A DNA stretch of 52,879 bases from Eubacterium sp. (GCA_024681515.1 JAILAR010000189.1:1-52879); one strand, 5' to 3'; shown: positions 43,855 through 52,538, numbered from the stretch's first letter. Notes: generated by a model from the sequence alone, not told the origin. Made by a program: numbers and translations.

Positions 43855-45275
43855 TTAACACCTTCCCGCGTATCCTTGATCTCGATCCCCATAGCTTTCA
43901 GTTCTTCCCGGATCTCGTCAGCCCGTGCAAAATTCTTCTCTTTCTTTGCCGCGGTACGCTCTGCGATCAGAGCCTCGATCTTTGCCACCTCATCCTCGGA
44001 GATCTCCGCCTTACTGCGTGTCAGATGGATGCCCAGCACCGTATCCGAAAGGGTGAAAAGCGTCTCATACAGCTTCTTTGCAAATGCAGAAGAAGATGTC
44101 TCATTCGTGCTCGCATTCGTAAAACGAACCAGTTCAAAGAGAACGGAAATGGCATCCGCCGTATTCAGGTCATCGTCCATGGCCGCATCAAACTTCTCCA
44201 CGAATTTCGGAAGCTCTTCATCCAACAGTCTTTGTTCTTCGGCCGATATCTCTTTTCCGTTTTCTTTTGCAATGATCTCCGCCAGTTTTTCCGCGCCGTT
44301 CAGGATCCGTTCCAGACTTACCCTGGAGGTTTCGATCAGATCCGCCGAGAAATTAAGGGGACTCCGGTACTGTGCGGACAGCATGAAGAACCGGATCACC
44401 TGAGGATCGTACTTCTCGCAGATTTCACGTACCGTAAAGAAATTCCCCAGTGATTTCGACATCTTTTCGTTATCGATCTTCAGGAATCCGTTATGCATCC
44501 AGTAATTGGAAAATGTCGCATCATTTGCCGCTTCGCTCTGCGCGATCTCATTTTCATGATGCGGGAAGATCAGATCCTCACCGCCGGCATGAATATCCAG
44601 GGTACCGCCGATGTATTTGCGGGACATGACCGAGCACTCCAGATGCCAGCCCGGACGGCCCTTGCCCCAGGGGGATTCCCAGAACGGTTCTCCCGGTTTC
44701 ATGGGCTTCCAGAGCACGAAATCCAGCGAATCTTCCTTCTCATCTTCGCCGCTCACCTTCAACTGATGTGCCTCATCGCGGTGACCGCTTTCGAGATCGT
44801 CAATGTTCTTATGGGACAGCTTCCCATACCCCGGAAAACTCCGTGTCCGGAAATAAACCGTTCCGTTCACTTCATAGGCATGTCCTTTGTCGATCAGCTG
44901 CTGCACCATCTCGATCATGTCAGGGATCTCCTGTGTAGCCTGCGGATGCGTGGTCGCCGGGCGAACATTCAGTGCCTCCATATCCCGGCGGCATTCTTTG
45001 ATAAACCGCTCAGAGATCTCGATGGATTCCTTGCCCTCCTCATTTGCGCGGCGGATGATCTTGTCATCCACATCCGTAAAATTCGAAACATAGTTCACAT
45101 CATAGCCCCTGAATTCCAGATACCTGCGCAGTGTATCAAACACGATCATGGGACGCGCATTTCCTATATGAATAAAATCGTAGACCGTCGGTCCGCAGAC
45201 ATAAATTCCTGCCTTACCCGGCACAACCGGCTTAAATTCTTCCTTCTGCCTGGTCAGTGTATTGAATATCCTCAT
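43839..45275 (-). CDS. cysS: Cysteinyl-tRNA synthetase
   Basis: 478 residues; class I synthetase. CGPTVYDFIHIGNARP contains the zinc-binding Cys and the HIGH-type motif; KMSKSLGNFFTV is the intact KMSKS loop, and other zinc ligands lie in WHLECSVMS and HHENE. The C-terminal helical DALR/anticodon region ends KDTREGVKWQRI. The ATG follows GGAGGTTTCATATT. It heads the cysS-mrnC-rlmB-sigH run. Confidence 0.97.
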   Translation of the reverse strand: MRIFNTLTRQKEEFKPVVPGKAGIYVCGPTVYDFIHIGNARPMIVFDTLRRYLEFRGYDVNYVSNFTDVDDKIIRRANEEGKESIEISERFIKECRRDMEALNVRPATTHPQATQEIPDMIEMVQQLIDKGHAYEVNGTVYFRTRSFPGYGKLSHKNIDDLESGHRDEAHQLKVSGEDEKEDSLDFVLWKPMKPGEPFWESPWGKGRPGWHLECSVMSRKYIGGTLDIHAGGEDLIFPHHENEIAQSEAANDATFSNYWMHNGFLKIDNEKMSKSLGNFFTVREICEKYDPQVIRFFMLSAQYRSPLNFSADLIETSRVSLERILNGAEKLAEIIAKENGKEISAEEQRLLDEELPKFVEKFDAAMDDDLNTADAISVLFELVRFTNASTNETSSSAFAKKLYETLFTLSDTVLGIHLTRSKAEISEDEVAKIEALIAERTAAKKEKNFARADEIREELKAMGIEIKDTREGVKWQRI

Positions 45276-45378
45276 AATATGAAACCTCCGTTTCGAAGAT
45301 AAATAATTATAATGAAAAATCAGTGATATAAATCATTCTTCTGATCGAATGATACAAACAGGCCCGTCAGTTACGGAT

Positions 45379-45825
45379 CTACAATGCTGCAGGTCCGTCT
45401 TCTTCATGAAGATACATGATCATTCCGGGGCCGAGCTCCGGCGTCGGCCGCGCGATAAACCCGTTCTTTTCGTAGAAACGCTCCCGTCCCTTTGCACACA
45501 TCAGCGTGAACATCAGCTCCTCACCGGGTTCCAGTGCCTCCGCCGCCTTCTCCCGAAGATGACGGATCAGCTCCGATCCGATCCCACGTCCATGATAGTC
45601 CGGACGGACGATCAGATCCTGGATATTCATGATCACCAGTTCGTCACCGACCAGCCGTCCCATACCGACCACCTGGCCGGTCTCCGTATCCCATGCGGTG
45701 ATCATGGCTTTGCAGCCGCCAAGCGCCGCCTCTACCTGCCGGTCAGACAGGTGCTTCCACCCTACGGAAGCCCGAAGGCCAAGGTACAGTTCCTTCGGAA
45801 GCCGCAGGAATTTATATTCGATCAT
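45379..45825 (-). CDS. GNAT-family N-acetyltransferase
   Basis: 148 residues, one GNAT domain. The acetyl-CoA-binding motif A reads VRPDYHGRGIGSELIRHLREKA, preceded by GQVVGMGRLVGDELVIMNIQD (strands 2-4). The segment EKNGFIARP near the C-terminus is the usual motif B ending. The acceptor is unknown; small standalone GNATs act on amines of proteins or metabolites. The ATG follows GAGGAGCATAAGATT. It lies between hisF and cysS on the same strand, 28 bases after hisF in transcription order. Confidence 0.88.
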   Translation of the reverse strand: MIEYKFLRLPKELYLGLRASVGWKHLSDRQVEAALGGCKAMITAWDTETGQVVGMGRLVGDELVIMNIQDLIVRPDYHGRGIGSELIRHLREKAAEALEPGEELMFTLMCAKGRERFYEKNGFIARPTPELGPGMIMYLHEEDGPAAL

Positions 45826-45853
45826 AATCTTATGCTCCTCTTAACGAATCATC

Positions 45854-46615
45854 TTACAGCCGCACGGAAACTCCACGTGCCCGTAGCACCTCCTTCACTT
45901 CGCGGATCTCCAGTTCCTTAAAATGGAACAATGAAGCCGCCAGTGCGGCATCCGCTTTCCCATCCGTCACAGCTTCATAAAAATGCTCCGGCGTTCCGGC
46001 GCCGCCGGAAGCAATGACCGGAATGGAGACCGCCTCCGAGACGGCTCTTGTCAGTTCAATATCATAGCCGTTTTTCGTTCCATCGCAATCCATGCTTGTA
46101 AGAAGGATCTCCCCTGCGCCCAAACGATCCGCTTTCGCCGCCCATTCCACTGCATCGATCCCGCAATCCAGACGGCCGCCGTGCTTGTAGATCGTCCAGC
46201 CGCTGCCGTCTGCCCTGCGCTTGGCATCAATGGCCACCACGACGCACTGACTTCCGAACTTGTCCGCCGCATCCGAGATCAGCTGCGGATGATCGATTGC
46301 TGCGGAGTTCACTGCGATCTTATCCGCCCCTTCTCTGAGGATCTCACGAAAATCTTCTACCGTGCGGATCCCGCCCCCTACCGTAAAGGGAATGAAGACA
46401 GTCTCCGCCACACGACGTACCATGTCCGCCACGATCGCTCTCCTGTCACTGGATGCCGTGATATCCAGGAAAACAAGTTCATCCGCGCCGGCCGCATCGT
46501 AAGCTTTCCCGCACTCCACCGGATCGCCGGCATCGATCAGATTTACAAAATTGATTCCTTTTACCACCCGGCCGTCCTTTACGTCCAGGCAGGGAATGAT
46601 TCGTTTTGTATGCAT
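45854..46615 (-). CDS. hisF: Imidazole glycerol phosphate synthase, cyclase subunit
   Basis: 253 residues, a TIM barrel. With HisH it converts PRFAR and ammonia to imidazole-glycerol phosphate and AICAR in histidine synthesis. The catalytic Asp residues appear in [16 protein letters not shown] (Asp11-type) and VVAIDAKR (Asp130-type). The phosphate-binding loops [13 protein letters not shown] and [13 protein letters not shown] are intact. The frame opens upstream at a TTG (46639), but the ATG at 46615 with TAGGAGCCTACTT is preferred. It lies ten bases after hisH. No other histidine genes are in the window. Confidence 0.96.
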   Translation of the reverse strand: MHTKRIIPCLDVKDGRVVKGINFVNLIDAGDPVECGKAYDAAGADELVFLDITASSDRRAIVADMVRRVAETVFIPFTVGGGIRTVEDFREILREGADKIAVNSAAIDHPQLISDAADKFGSQCVVVAIDAKRRADGSGWTIYKHGGRLDCGIDAVEWAAKADRLGAGEILLTSMDCDGTKNGYDIELTRAVSEAVSIPVIASGGAGTPEHFYEAVTDGKADAALAASLFHFKELEIREVKEVLRARGVSVRL

Positions 46616-46625
46616 AAGTAGGCTC

Positions 46626-47243
46626 CTATAATTCAACAAAATTCTTCAGGATCTGCAGTCCGACCTCGGAGCTTTTCTCCGGATGGAACTGGCATGCGAA
46701 GATATTACCTGCCTCCACAGCTGCATCGATCCGCACACCGTACTCGGTCGTCGCCGCAACTTCACTTCGATCCTCCGCCTCAAGGTAATAGGAATGGACG
46801 AAATAAACATAGCTGTGATCCGGCACGCCGGTAAAAAGCCGAGAAGTCGGATTCAGCGTAATATCATTCCATCCGATCTGCGGAACCTTCCGTCCTTCCC
46901 CTTCAGGGATCCTCCGGATCTTTCCTTTGAGCAGTCCCAATCCGCGAACTCCCGGACTCTCCTCACTCTCTTCAAACAGCAGCTGCAAGCCGAGACAGAT
47001 TCCCAGGAAAGGCTTCCCGGACTCCGTATATTCACGTATCACGGACTCCAATCCGTATCCTCGAAGTTTCTCCATGGCATCCCCGAAGGATCCGACTCCC
47101 GGAAGGATCACATGGTCAGCTGACAGGATCACATCTCTGTCCCTGGTCAAAGTAACTTCACTGACATCCTGTTTCAGAAGATACTGCAGTGCCTTCTCAA
47201 CACTTTTAATATTTCCTGCATCATAATCAATTATCGCTATCAT
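46626..47243 (-). CDS. hisH: Imidazole glycerol phosphate synthase, glutaminase subunit
   Basis: 205 residues. Class I glutamine amidotransferase supplying ammonia to HisF. The nucleophilic Cys lies in [16 protein letters not shown], and the His/Glu pair in [16 protein letters not shown]. The N-terminus [19 protein letters not shown] is typical. It is the first gene of the hisHF pair; the ATG follows GCGGGATAGAAT. The 270-base upstream region contains a dyad near 47315-47340 (CAGACA ... TGTCTG), whose function is unclear. Confidence 0.95.
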   Translation of the reverse strand: MIAIIDYDAGNIKSVEKALQYLLKQDVSEVTLTRDRDVILSADHVILPGVGSFGDAMEKLRGYGLESVIREYTESGKPFLGICLGLQLLFEESEESPGVRGLGLLKGKIRRIPEGEGRKVPQIGWNDITLNPTSRLFTGVPDHSYVYFVHSYYLEAEDRSEVAATTEYGVRIDAAVEAGNIFACQFHPEKSSEVGLQILKNFVEL

Positions 47244-47470
47244 ATTCTATCCCGCTTTTGTTTATATCATATTTTTCGGCTCTGATTCCCGGCCGTCATT
47301 TCTGCATGTCCGAGCCTGTCCAGACAGGCCTGTATGTCTGGTTTCATACACAATTCACTTTTTAAAGATATATTCTATCATATAATCTTTCCGATTTCTA
47401 CCGTAACAAACACCAAATCAAACGAAATCACAATAACGTATTTCTGTCATATTTCCCGTGCACAAATTAA

Positions 47471-47505
47471 AAATCGCCTCACCTGGCTCGCAGGCGAGGC
47501 GATTT
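47471..47505 (-). terminator. Intrinsic terminator of the DUF6465-like gene
   Basis: A perfect stem AAATCGCCTC / GAGGCGATTT with a 15-base loop, eight bases after the stop on the minus strand, ending in a T-rich tract (TTTTAATTTG). Confidence 0.88.
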
Positions 47506-47513
47506 CCTGATTT

Positions 47514-47732
47514 TTAGAAATCGTTCTGTGTGTTGATGATATGGAAGGATCCGGCCTCATCTCCGTTGAATACGTAATATGCCTTATCCTCCTCCGGTTT
47601 TACATAGAGATCAATGCTCTTCAGATCGGAAGCCTTCTTTCCGCTTGCTTCCCAGATCTTCTTCGCCTCAGCCACCAGTTCATCCTGGCTGACCTGCTCT
47701 CCGTAAAACTCAACATATACGGATGTCTTCAT
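47514..47732 (-). CDS. Small DUF6465-like protein
   Basis: 72 residues. MKTSVYVEFYGEQVSQDELVAEAKKIW begins an alpha/beta fold, ending with strands IDLYVKPEEDKAYYVFNG and a GSFHI tail. It resembles the short DUF6465 proteins common in Lachnospiraceae, where members often follow a basic low-complexity extension that is absent here. The ATG at 47732 follows AGGAGGAAGCAA; the longer frame to 47753 lacks support. It is monocistronic, with a near-consensus promoter at 47813-47840 and a strong terminator. Function is unknown. Confidence 0.8.
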   Translation of the reverse strand: MKTSVYVEFYGEQVSQDELVAEAKKIWEASGKKASDLKSIDLYVKPEEDKAYYVFNGDEAGSFHIINTQNDF

Positions 47733-47812
47733 TTGCTTCCTCCTAACTATCACTGAATAACACTCTGAACGGTGTATACCAAAACTGATATAACCTTCAA
47801 ACTAACAGCACT

Positions 47813-47840
47813 ATATTACCATGTTACAAAAAAATGTCAA
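47813..47840 (-). promoter_or_regulatory. Sigma-A-type promoter of the DUF6465-like gene
   Basis: On the minus strand TTGACA (47835-47840), 16-base T-rich spacer, TAATAT (47813-47818). Strong consensus match suggests constitutive expression. Confidence 0.75.
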
Positions 47841-47873
47841 GTCTCTGTCTCTTCCACACCTTCTTCGAGGTGA

Positions 47874-49052
47874 TCATTTCAGCGCTCCGGAAAGTGCCTC
47901 ATAGTTTTTCTGCATCAGGTCCAGATAGGTGATACCGGATTCGACATCCTTTATTGTTATACTCTGCATGGAGTTAAGTTCCACGATCTCCTGATCCCGG
48001 GATTTGGTGCTGTTCTTTACGGTTTCGGCAATTTTATGGTTGGAGCCTTCCAGAACAAATATATTTTTTAATTGCAGCTCATCTACTTTTCCGGCAAGGA
48101 ACGTGATGGTCTCAAAGCTGGCCTCTGTCTCCGCAGAACAACCTATAAATGCAGCATAATAGGACAAGCCGTAATCCTCGATCATATACCGGAACGGGAA
48201 CCGGTCCCCGAAAAGTAATGTCTTCGTTCCTGCATTTTTGAAGAGCTCACTGTACTGACCGTCCAGTTGTTCCAATTTCCCTGCGTAGGTTTCCGCATTC
48301 TTCCGATAGGTATCCGCATGTGCCGGATCCAACGCAGCAAGCTTTTCCGAGAGTGTATTCACATACAGCTTTGCATTCCTCAGGGAAAGCCATACATGCT
48401 CGTCATATTCGATCTCCCGGCTGTCTCTGTGATGATCGTCGTCATGATCCACATCTTCATGATCTGCGTCTTCGTGATCATGGTCATGGTCTGCGTCTGC
48501 GTCTTCATGATCCGCATCTCCATGGTCATGATCGTGATCATGATCTTCCTGCATGCCTTCCACAACTTCCTCCTGCTTTGCGGTATCTCCCAACACATCC
48601 AACAGATCCACAACGACCATATTCTTGTTCGTTGCTTCCTTCAGCGCATCGTCCACCCATTCGTCAGATTCACCTCCGACATAGACAAAAAGGTCACAGG
48701 TACTGATCCGTGCGATATCCTCCGCCGTAGGCTGATAACTGTGCAGATCCGCACCGTTATCCAAAAGCAGTGTCAGTTCCACTCCTTCCGGATTCTCTCC
48801 CAGGATCTGACGGATCCAGTCATATTCCGGAAAAATGGTGGTGACCACCTGCAATTTTCCAGCGCCGGCCGATGCAGCGCCCGTTGTCGTTCCCGTTGCG
48901 CCTGCCGTACTTCCGCCATTTCCGCCGCACGCTGCCATGGAAATCGGCAGACACGCCGCAAGAAGTCCGACCAAAATGTGTCTTACCTTATGTTTCAGTT
49001 TCTTTACGCCCATGATATGTTTCATTTCTTTATTACCCGTCTTCTTAATCAT
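47874..49052 (-). CDS. znuA: Zinc-type metal ABC transporter substrate-binding lipoprotein (ZnuA-like)
   Basis: 392 residues. The basic start is followed by a signal and lipobox-like segment ISMAACGG, so the mature protein is lipid-anchored outside the membrane. The cluster A-I fold is evident: LQVVTTIFPEYDWIRQIL, then NGADLHSYQPTAEDI (metal His), EHVWLSLRNAK (second His) and a late ligand region. A long Asp/His/Glu-rich insertion (about residues 180-220, HDHDHDHGDADHEDADADHD) is typical of zinc-specific members. The frame is open to 49151, but the ATG at 49052 follows AAAAGGATTTAT. It lies 80 bases after the fur-family gene. Permease and ATPase genes are not adjacent. Confidence 0.88.
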   Translation of the reverse strand: MIKKTGNKEMKHIMGVKKLKHKVRHILVGLLAACLPISMAACGGNGGSTAGATGTTTGAASAGAGKLQVVTTIFPEYDWIRQILGENPEGVELTLLLDNGADLHSYQPTAEDIARISTCDLFVYVGGESDEWVDDALKEATNKNMVVVDLLDVLGDTAKQEEVVEGMQEDHDHDHDHGDADHEDADADHDHDHEDADHEDVDHDDDHHRDSREIEYDEHVWLSLRNAKLYVNTLSEKLAALDPAHADTYRKNAETYAGKLEQLDGQYSELFKNAGTKTLLFGDRFPFRYMIEDYGLSYYAAFIGCSAETEASFETITFLAGKVDELQLKNIFVLEGSNHKIAETVKNSTKSRDQEIVELNSMQSITIKDVESGITYLDLMQKNYEALSGALK

Positions 49053-49132
49053 ATAAATCCTTTTGTTTCGATTATACGTTTTGTTAACAACGTCTTTCTT
49101 TTTCCTCCGGAATAGCGCCGACCGTTCGGATA

Positions 49133-49552
49133 CTACGCCGTCTGACGGCAAGCCTCACAGATCCCGTAAAAAACGGTACGGAGCGGATCCAGCTGAAAAC
49201 CATGATGTTCCATCAGATGCTCCCGGATCCCGGCAAGCGCCTCGCAGTTCATGTGGATCAGTTTTCCGCATTTCTCACATTTACAGTGGAAACAGGTTCC
49301 CTGCAAATGGCTTTCCTCCGGTACATATTCAAAACAGGCCGGGCTGTTCGCGTCGATGACATACTTCTGCACCAGACCTTCATCCACCATACGCTCCATC
49401 TGCCGATATACCGTAGTCTGCCCGATGGATACGCCCTGCCGATGCAGATAATCGCACACATCGGTCACAGTGATATGCTTTCCCGGCACGGTCTTCATAT
49501 AGTCCAGCAGCTGCGTTCGCTGCTTTGTCTTATAATTCGGTTTTGCTGTCAT
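49133..49552 (-). CDS. Fur-family metalloregulator
   Basis: 139 residues. The winged-helix DNA-binding part reads RTQLLDYMKTVPGKHITVTDV and QTTVYRQMERMVDEGLVQKY. The dimerisation domain has two CxxC pairs (CEKC and CEAC) for structural zinc, and HHGF near the C-terminus. It is a repressor using Fe, Zn or Mn. Coupling to a zinc-type binding protein favours a Zur role, but Fur or PerR cannot be excluded. An upstream start (ATG at 49582 or 49573 after GGAGAGGGAGG) would add a few residues; 49552 has GGAG six bases before. Three 7-1-7 palindromes 230-310 bases upstream suggest autoregulation. Confidence 0.9.
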   Translation of the reverse strand: MTAKPNYKTKQRTQLLDYMKTVPGKHITVTDVCDYLHRQGVSIGQTTVYRQMERMVDEGLVQKYVIDANSPACFEYVPEESHLQGTCFHCKCEKCGKLIHMNCEALAGIREHLMEHHGFQLDPLRTVFYGICEACRQTA

Positions 49553-49596
49553 GGTACTCTCCACCCCTTTCATATGAGCCATGCCTCCCTCTCCGG

Positions 49597-49760
49597 ATAC
49601 TTCGTTTCGCGCCTGCCGGCTTGGTCGACTCGGCGCTTGACGCACGCCACCGGCGTGCAGCGCACCGGAGATGTCGCGGCATTCGCCGTATATATCCGCA
49701 TCGATATTGCTGTGCTCGGGAGCAAGCTCCCGCACAGCAAATCTCGCGTCTATGCACGGC
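49597..49760 (-). repeat. Mosaic GC-rich hairpin repeats in the fur leader
   Basis: In minus-strand order: a hairpin TGCTGTGC-G-GGAGC / GCTCCC-GA-GCACAGCA; the dyad GCACGCC-GGT-GGCGTGC; and AGCGCC / GGCGCGAA arms around TCGACCAAGCCGGC, followed by GAAGTATCC and the SD. The CGACCAAGCCGGC module also occurs twice upstream of licD. It is a divergent copy of the SD-proximal repeat family. Confidence 0.65.
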
Positions 49761-49778
49761 TCATTACTCGCGCAAAAT

Positions 49779-49866
49779 GAAAACCGTTTTCATTTTTAAT
49801 CTGAAAACGGTTTTCATTTTATACTCTTCTGATTCAATTGTCAATAGAAAATGAAAATAATTTTCA
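49779..49866 (-). promoter_or_regulatory. Three Fur-type palindromes flanking the fur-znuA promoter
   Basis: TGAAAACCGTTTTCA (about 49779-49793), TGAAAACGGTTTTCA (about 49802-49816) and TGAAAATAATTTTCA (49852-49866), all 7-1-7 palindromes of the Fur-box class with extended AAAATGAAAA flanks. A promoter on the minus strand lies between: TTGACA (49839-49844), 17 bases, TAAAAT (49816-49821). One box lies at or just upstream of the -35 and two at or beyond the -10, the geometry of tight metal-dependent repression. Confidence 0.85.
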
Positions 49867-49890
49867 TTTTTGTTTTATCTTCATTTCCGC

Positions 49891-51330
49891 TTATGCTTCC
49901 GTCGGATGGGAGCCCGGAACCAAACCTTCCACGATCTCATCAAAATGCATACCGTGAGAAGCTTTCACCACAACCATATCCTCCGGTGCAAGGTTCTCTT
50001 TCAGAAATGAAACTGCTTCCGCATTTGTATCGAATGCCCGATACTGAAGTCCCGAAAGTGCATTGGCCGCGTGTTCTCCCAGCGTCTTTGCCATAGTACC
50101 TACCGTCACCAGACAGTCGACCTTTTTTCCTGCAAAGAAATCTCCTACCTCTGCATGACGCTCCAGTTCATTGGAGCCCAGTTCAAACATATCTCCGAGA
50201 ACAGCCCAGCGTTTTCCCGTAACCTCAGACTCTGACAGAACGTCCAGAAGAGCCTTCATGGAATCCGGACTCGCATTATACACATCATCGATCACTCTGG
50301 TTCCCGACGTCATCTGCCGGTTGATCTGTCGCATGGGAACAAAATCCGCAAGTGCCTTGGCCGCAGCTGTAAGATCCAGTCCGAGATAATCGCAGATAGC
50401 CATGGCCACCGTCGCATTCAGAACGTTATGGCGTCCTGCAACCGGTAGTTCGACCGGAACTCTGGTTTCTCTGTGACAATATGTGAAATGTGCTCCGTCC
50501 CCCGTAAGTTCAGCGTTCTCCGCACGATAATCTGCCTCATCGCGGAATCCGTAATACCAGGTTTCCCGGGTTCCGGTCTTTCCCTTCATCTCCCAGAGCA
50601 TGGGATCATCCGCATTCAGGAACAGTACTGTATCCTGGGTTGCACAGCGCAGTTTCTGCTCCCGTATCTTTTCCTGTGATCCAAAATATTCCATATGGCA
50701 GGTTCCGATCATCGTTACCACCGCGATCTCCGGTCTTACAACCGAGCGGAGCCGGTCCATCTCTCCGATCCGATCGATCCCAAGTTCCAGAACCGCCACT
50801 TCCGAAGGCTCATCCAGCATCCGGCTGGTTGCGATCGGCACACCGATCCAGGAGTTGAAATTCTTCGGCGTTTCATATACCTCCCGGCTGCTGCCGAGGG
50901 CTGTGGATATCATCCTGCGGGTCGTAGTCTTCCCCACACTGCCTGTCACGCTGATCACAGCTCTCTCATACTGCATACGGATCCCTGCCCCGATGGCCAG
51001 ATGTGCTGCCGAAGTATCCTCTACAAGGATCAGTACGTCTCCGCGTTTTTTTGCGTTCTCCAAGGATTCCTGTGAGGTATAGATCTCTTCCGGCTTACGG
51101 TCCACCACGGCAGCTGCCGCCGTCTCCATCGCCTTCGGGACAAAACGATGCCCGTCCGTATTTTCCCCGGGCAGTGCCACGAAAAGGTCCCCTTCCCCGA
51201 TCACCCGGGTATCAACGCAAAGATCCGACACCGATCGTTCGGCGACCTCGCCTTCATCCTCCTGTTCATTCATGCAGATGAGAGTTCCGCCCGTCATCTT
51301 TACAATGTCACGTATCGTGATATTCTTCAT
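49891..51330 (-). CDS. murF: UDP-N-acetylmuramoyl-tripeptide--D-alanyl-D-alanine ligase
   Basis: 479 residues. MurF adds D-Ala-D-Ala to the peptidoglycan precursor in the cytoplasm. The ATP P-loop is SVTGSVGKTTTRRM, followed by the Mur-ligase central motifs LELGIDRIGEMDRL and HNVLNATVAMAI, and the C-terminal domain DDVYNASPDSMKALLDVL. The ATG follows AAAGGTTATATAA, preceded by a short copy of the structured repeat (51346-51377). It is followed by the metalloregulator promoter on the same strand. No mur neighbours are present. Confidence 0.96.
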   Translation of the reverse strand: MKNITIRDIVKMTGGTLICMNEQEDEGEVAERSVSDLCVDTRVIGEGDLFVALPGENTDGHRFVPKAMETAAAAVVDRKPEEIYTSQESLENAKKRGDVLILVEDTSAAHLAIGAGIRMQYERAVISVTGSVGKTTTRRMISTALGSSREVYETPKNFNSWIGVPIATSRMLDEPSEVAVLELGIDRIGEMDRLRSVVRPEIAVVTMIGTCHMEYFGSQEKIREQKLRCATQDTVLFLNADDPMLWEMKGKTGTRETWYYGFRDEADYRAENAELTGDGAHFTYCHRETRVPVELPVAGRHNVLNATVAMAICDYLGLDLTAAAKALADFVPMRQINRQMTSGTRVIDDVYNASPDSMKALLDVLSESEVTGKRWAVLGDMFELGSNELERHAEVGDFFAGKKVDCLVTVGTMAKTLGEHAANALSGLQYRAFDTNAEAVSFLKENLAPEDMVVVKASHGMHFDEIVEGLVPGSHPTEA

Positions 51331-51345
51331 TTATATAACCTTTCT

Positions 51346-51386
51346 ATTCCACACTTCGCGACCAAAGGCGCTCCGTGAAATCATCA
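51346..51386 (-). repeat. SD-proximal repeat copy between the DJ-1-like gene and murF
   Basis: Minus strand: TGCGCGAAGTGATGATTTC then ACGGAGCGCC, TTT, GGTCGCGAAGTGTGGAATAG. The first part matches the end of the long stem of the 52.6-kb copies (GTGCGAAGCGATAATCT) and includes the last codons and stop of the DJ-1-like gene. The short hairpin is imperfect here. It ends five bases before the murF SD. Confidence 0.65.
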
Positions 51387-51944
51387 CTTCGCGCAGGGAT
51401 ACAAAATCTGATTTGCGATCTCCTGCGCTTTTTCATCGGAAATGAGCAGCTCGATCATCTTTAGCGCAAAATCGATGGAGGTTCCCATGCCACGGCTGGT
51501 GACAAACTGACCGTCCACTGCCACCGTCTGAACCGCACCGGTCCACTGCGCGCCGGTCAGTTCCGGTTCCTTGCCCGGATAGCAGGTTGCCTTCTTCCCT
51601 TCCAACAGTCCCATCTGACCGTACACCGTGGGTGCCGCGCAGATGGCAGACAGAATCTTTCCTACTTCCTTGTGACGCAGGATCTCAGCAGCCACCGCTT
51701 CACTGGCTTTCAGATTTGCAGTTCCTTTCAGGCCACCCGGAAGGAAAATGGCGTCCGCCACCTCCGTCAGCGTTCCGATGGTGGTATCCGCGGTAACCGG
51801 TATTCCGTGGGAACTTACCACGACCGGATCCCCGGTAATGGATACCGTTACGACTTCCAGGCGCGCCCTGCGCATCAGATCGATAGGTACGACCGCCTCA
51901 CTCTCTTCAAAGCCTTCTGCCAGAAATACATATACCTTGCTCAT
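51384..51944 (-). CDS. DJ-1/PfpI family protein
   Basis: 186 residues. Flavodoxin-like fold with MSKVYVFLAEGFEESEAVVPIDLMRR carrying the conserved Glu, and the nucleophile elbow ILSAICAAPTVYGQ with the reactive Cys. Close in type to YajL/ThiJ proteins, which are proposed deglycases or stress chaperones. Length is normal. The ATG is preceded by AGGGGGATGTGAAGA. The last residues (LYPCAK) are encoded by sequence that aligns with an intergenic repeat unit (51384-51390 region), so the C-terminus may have been reshaped by that element. Confidence 0.92.
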   Translation of the reverse strand: MSKVYVFLAEGFEESEAVVPIDLMRRARLEVVTVSITGDPVVVSSHGIPVTADTTIGTLTEVADAIFLPGGLKGTANLKASEAVAAEILRHKEVGKILSAICAAPTVYGQMGLLEGKKATCYPGKEPELTGAQWTGAVQTVAVDGQFVTSRGMGTSIDFALKMIELLISDEKAQEIANQILYPCAK

Positions 51945-51998
51945 TCTTCACATCCCCCTTTTTCATCATGGTTCTTTCATTAATATTATATGGTTTCT

Positions 51999-52538
51999 TT
52001 ATTTATGTGTTTTTTCAAGAAAAGCTTTCAGTTCCTCCGGTTTCATCCGGCTGAGTGCAGCATTTGTATAGGAGCCATCCTCCGTAACCTCCTGCCCAAA
52101 CCAGGGTAATGGCTGAAATGCCTTTGCCGCTTCCACGGAAGGAAATTCTACTTCAACATACACCAGTCCCTCCAAATCTCCGTGAAAGATATCCAGCTCT
52201 GCTACCAGATTTCGCATCTCATTCGGTTGACTTGTCTCCGTCTCCACGTCTGAGGTTGCGTCAGCATCGGAAATCGGGATCAGATAACGCGTCTTGCGGA
52301 TCAGGATTCCTTCCACCTTCTTTGACAGGGATTCGTACTGCTCCGCTGTCAGCATGGTCTCAAATTCTTCCCTTGCGAGAAGCCCGCCGCTCTTTACGGT
52401 CAGAATATAGTTCTCGTTACTCTGCCGGATCCGGATCACCGGATCCGTGGAGATATATCCCTGAGACATCTCCTTTTTTTGATATACGGTCAGATCCAAT
52501 CCTTTGGGATCCGCCAGAAATTTACGTTCGATCTCCAT
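51999..52538 (-). CDS. CYTH-domain (triphosphate tunnel) protein
   Basis: 179 residues. Starts with the ExExK signature MEIERKFLADP, followed by alternating charged beta strands (PVIRIRQSNENYILTVKSGG, EFETMLTAEQYESLSK, IRKTRYLIPIS, VAELDIFHGDLEGLVYVEVEFPS) that build the tunnel. CYTH proteins bind triphosphates and act as tripolyphosphatases, adenylyl cyclases or thiamine triphosphatases; bacterial standalone forms are often tripolyphosphatases. An internal hydrophilic loop (DADATSDVETETSQPNEMR) is longer than usual. The frame is open to 52652, but the ATG at 52538 follows GAGAGGTATTATAT, and the extension reads through repeats. A leader hairpin GCCCGCCA / TGGGCGGGC precedes the SD. Confidence 0.93.
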   Translation of the reverse strand: MEIERKFLADPKGLDLTVYQKKEMSQGYISTDPVIRIRQSNENYILTVKSGGLLAREEFETMLTAEQYESLSKKVEGILIRKTRYLIPISDADATSDVETETSQPNEMRNLVAELDIFHGDLEGLVYVEVEFPSVEAAKAFQPLPWFGQEVTEDGSYTNAALSRMKPEELKAFLEKTHK

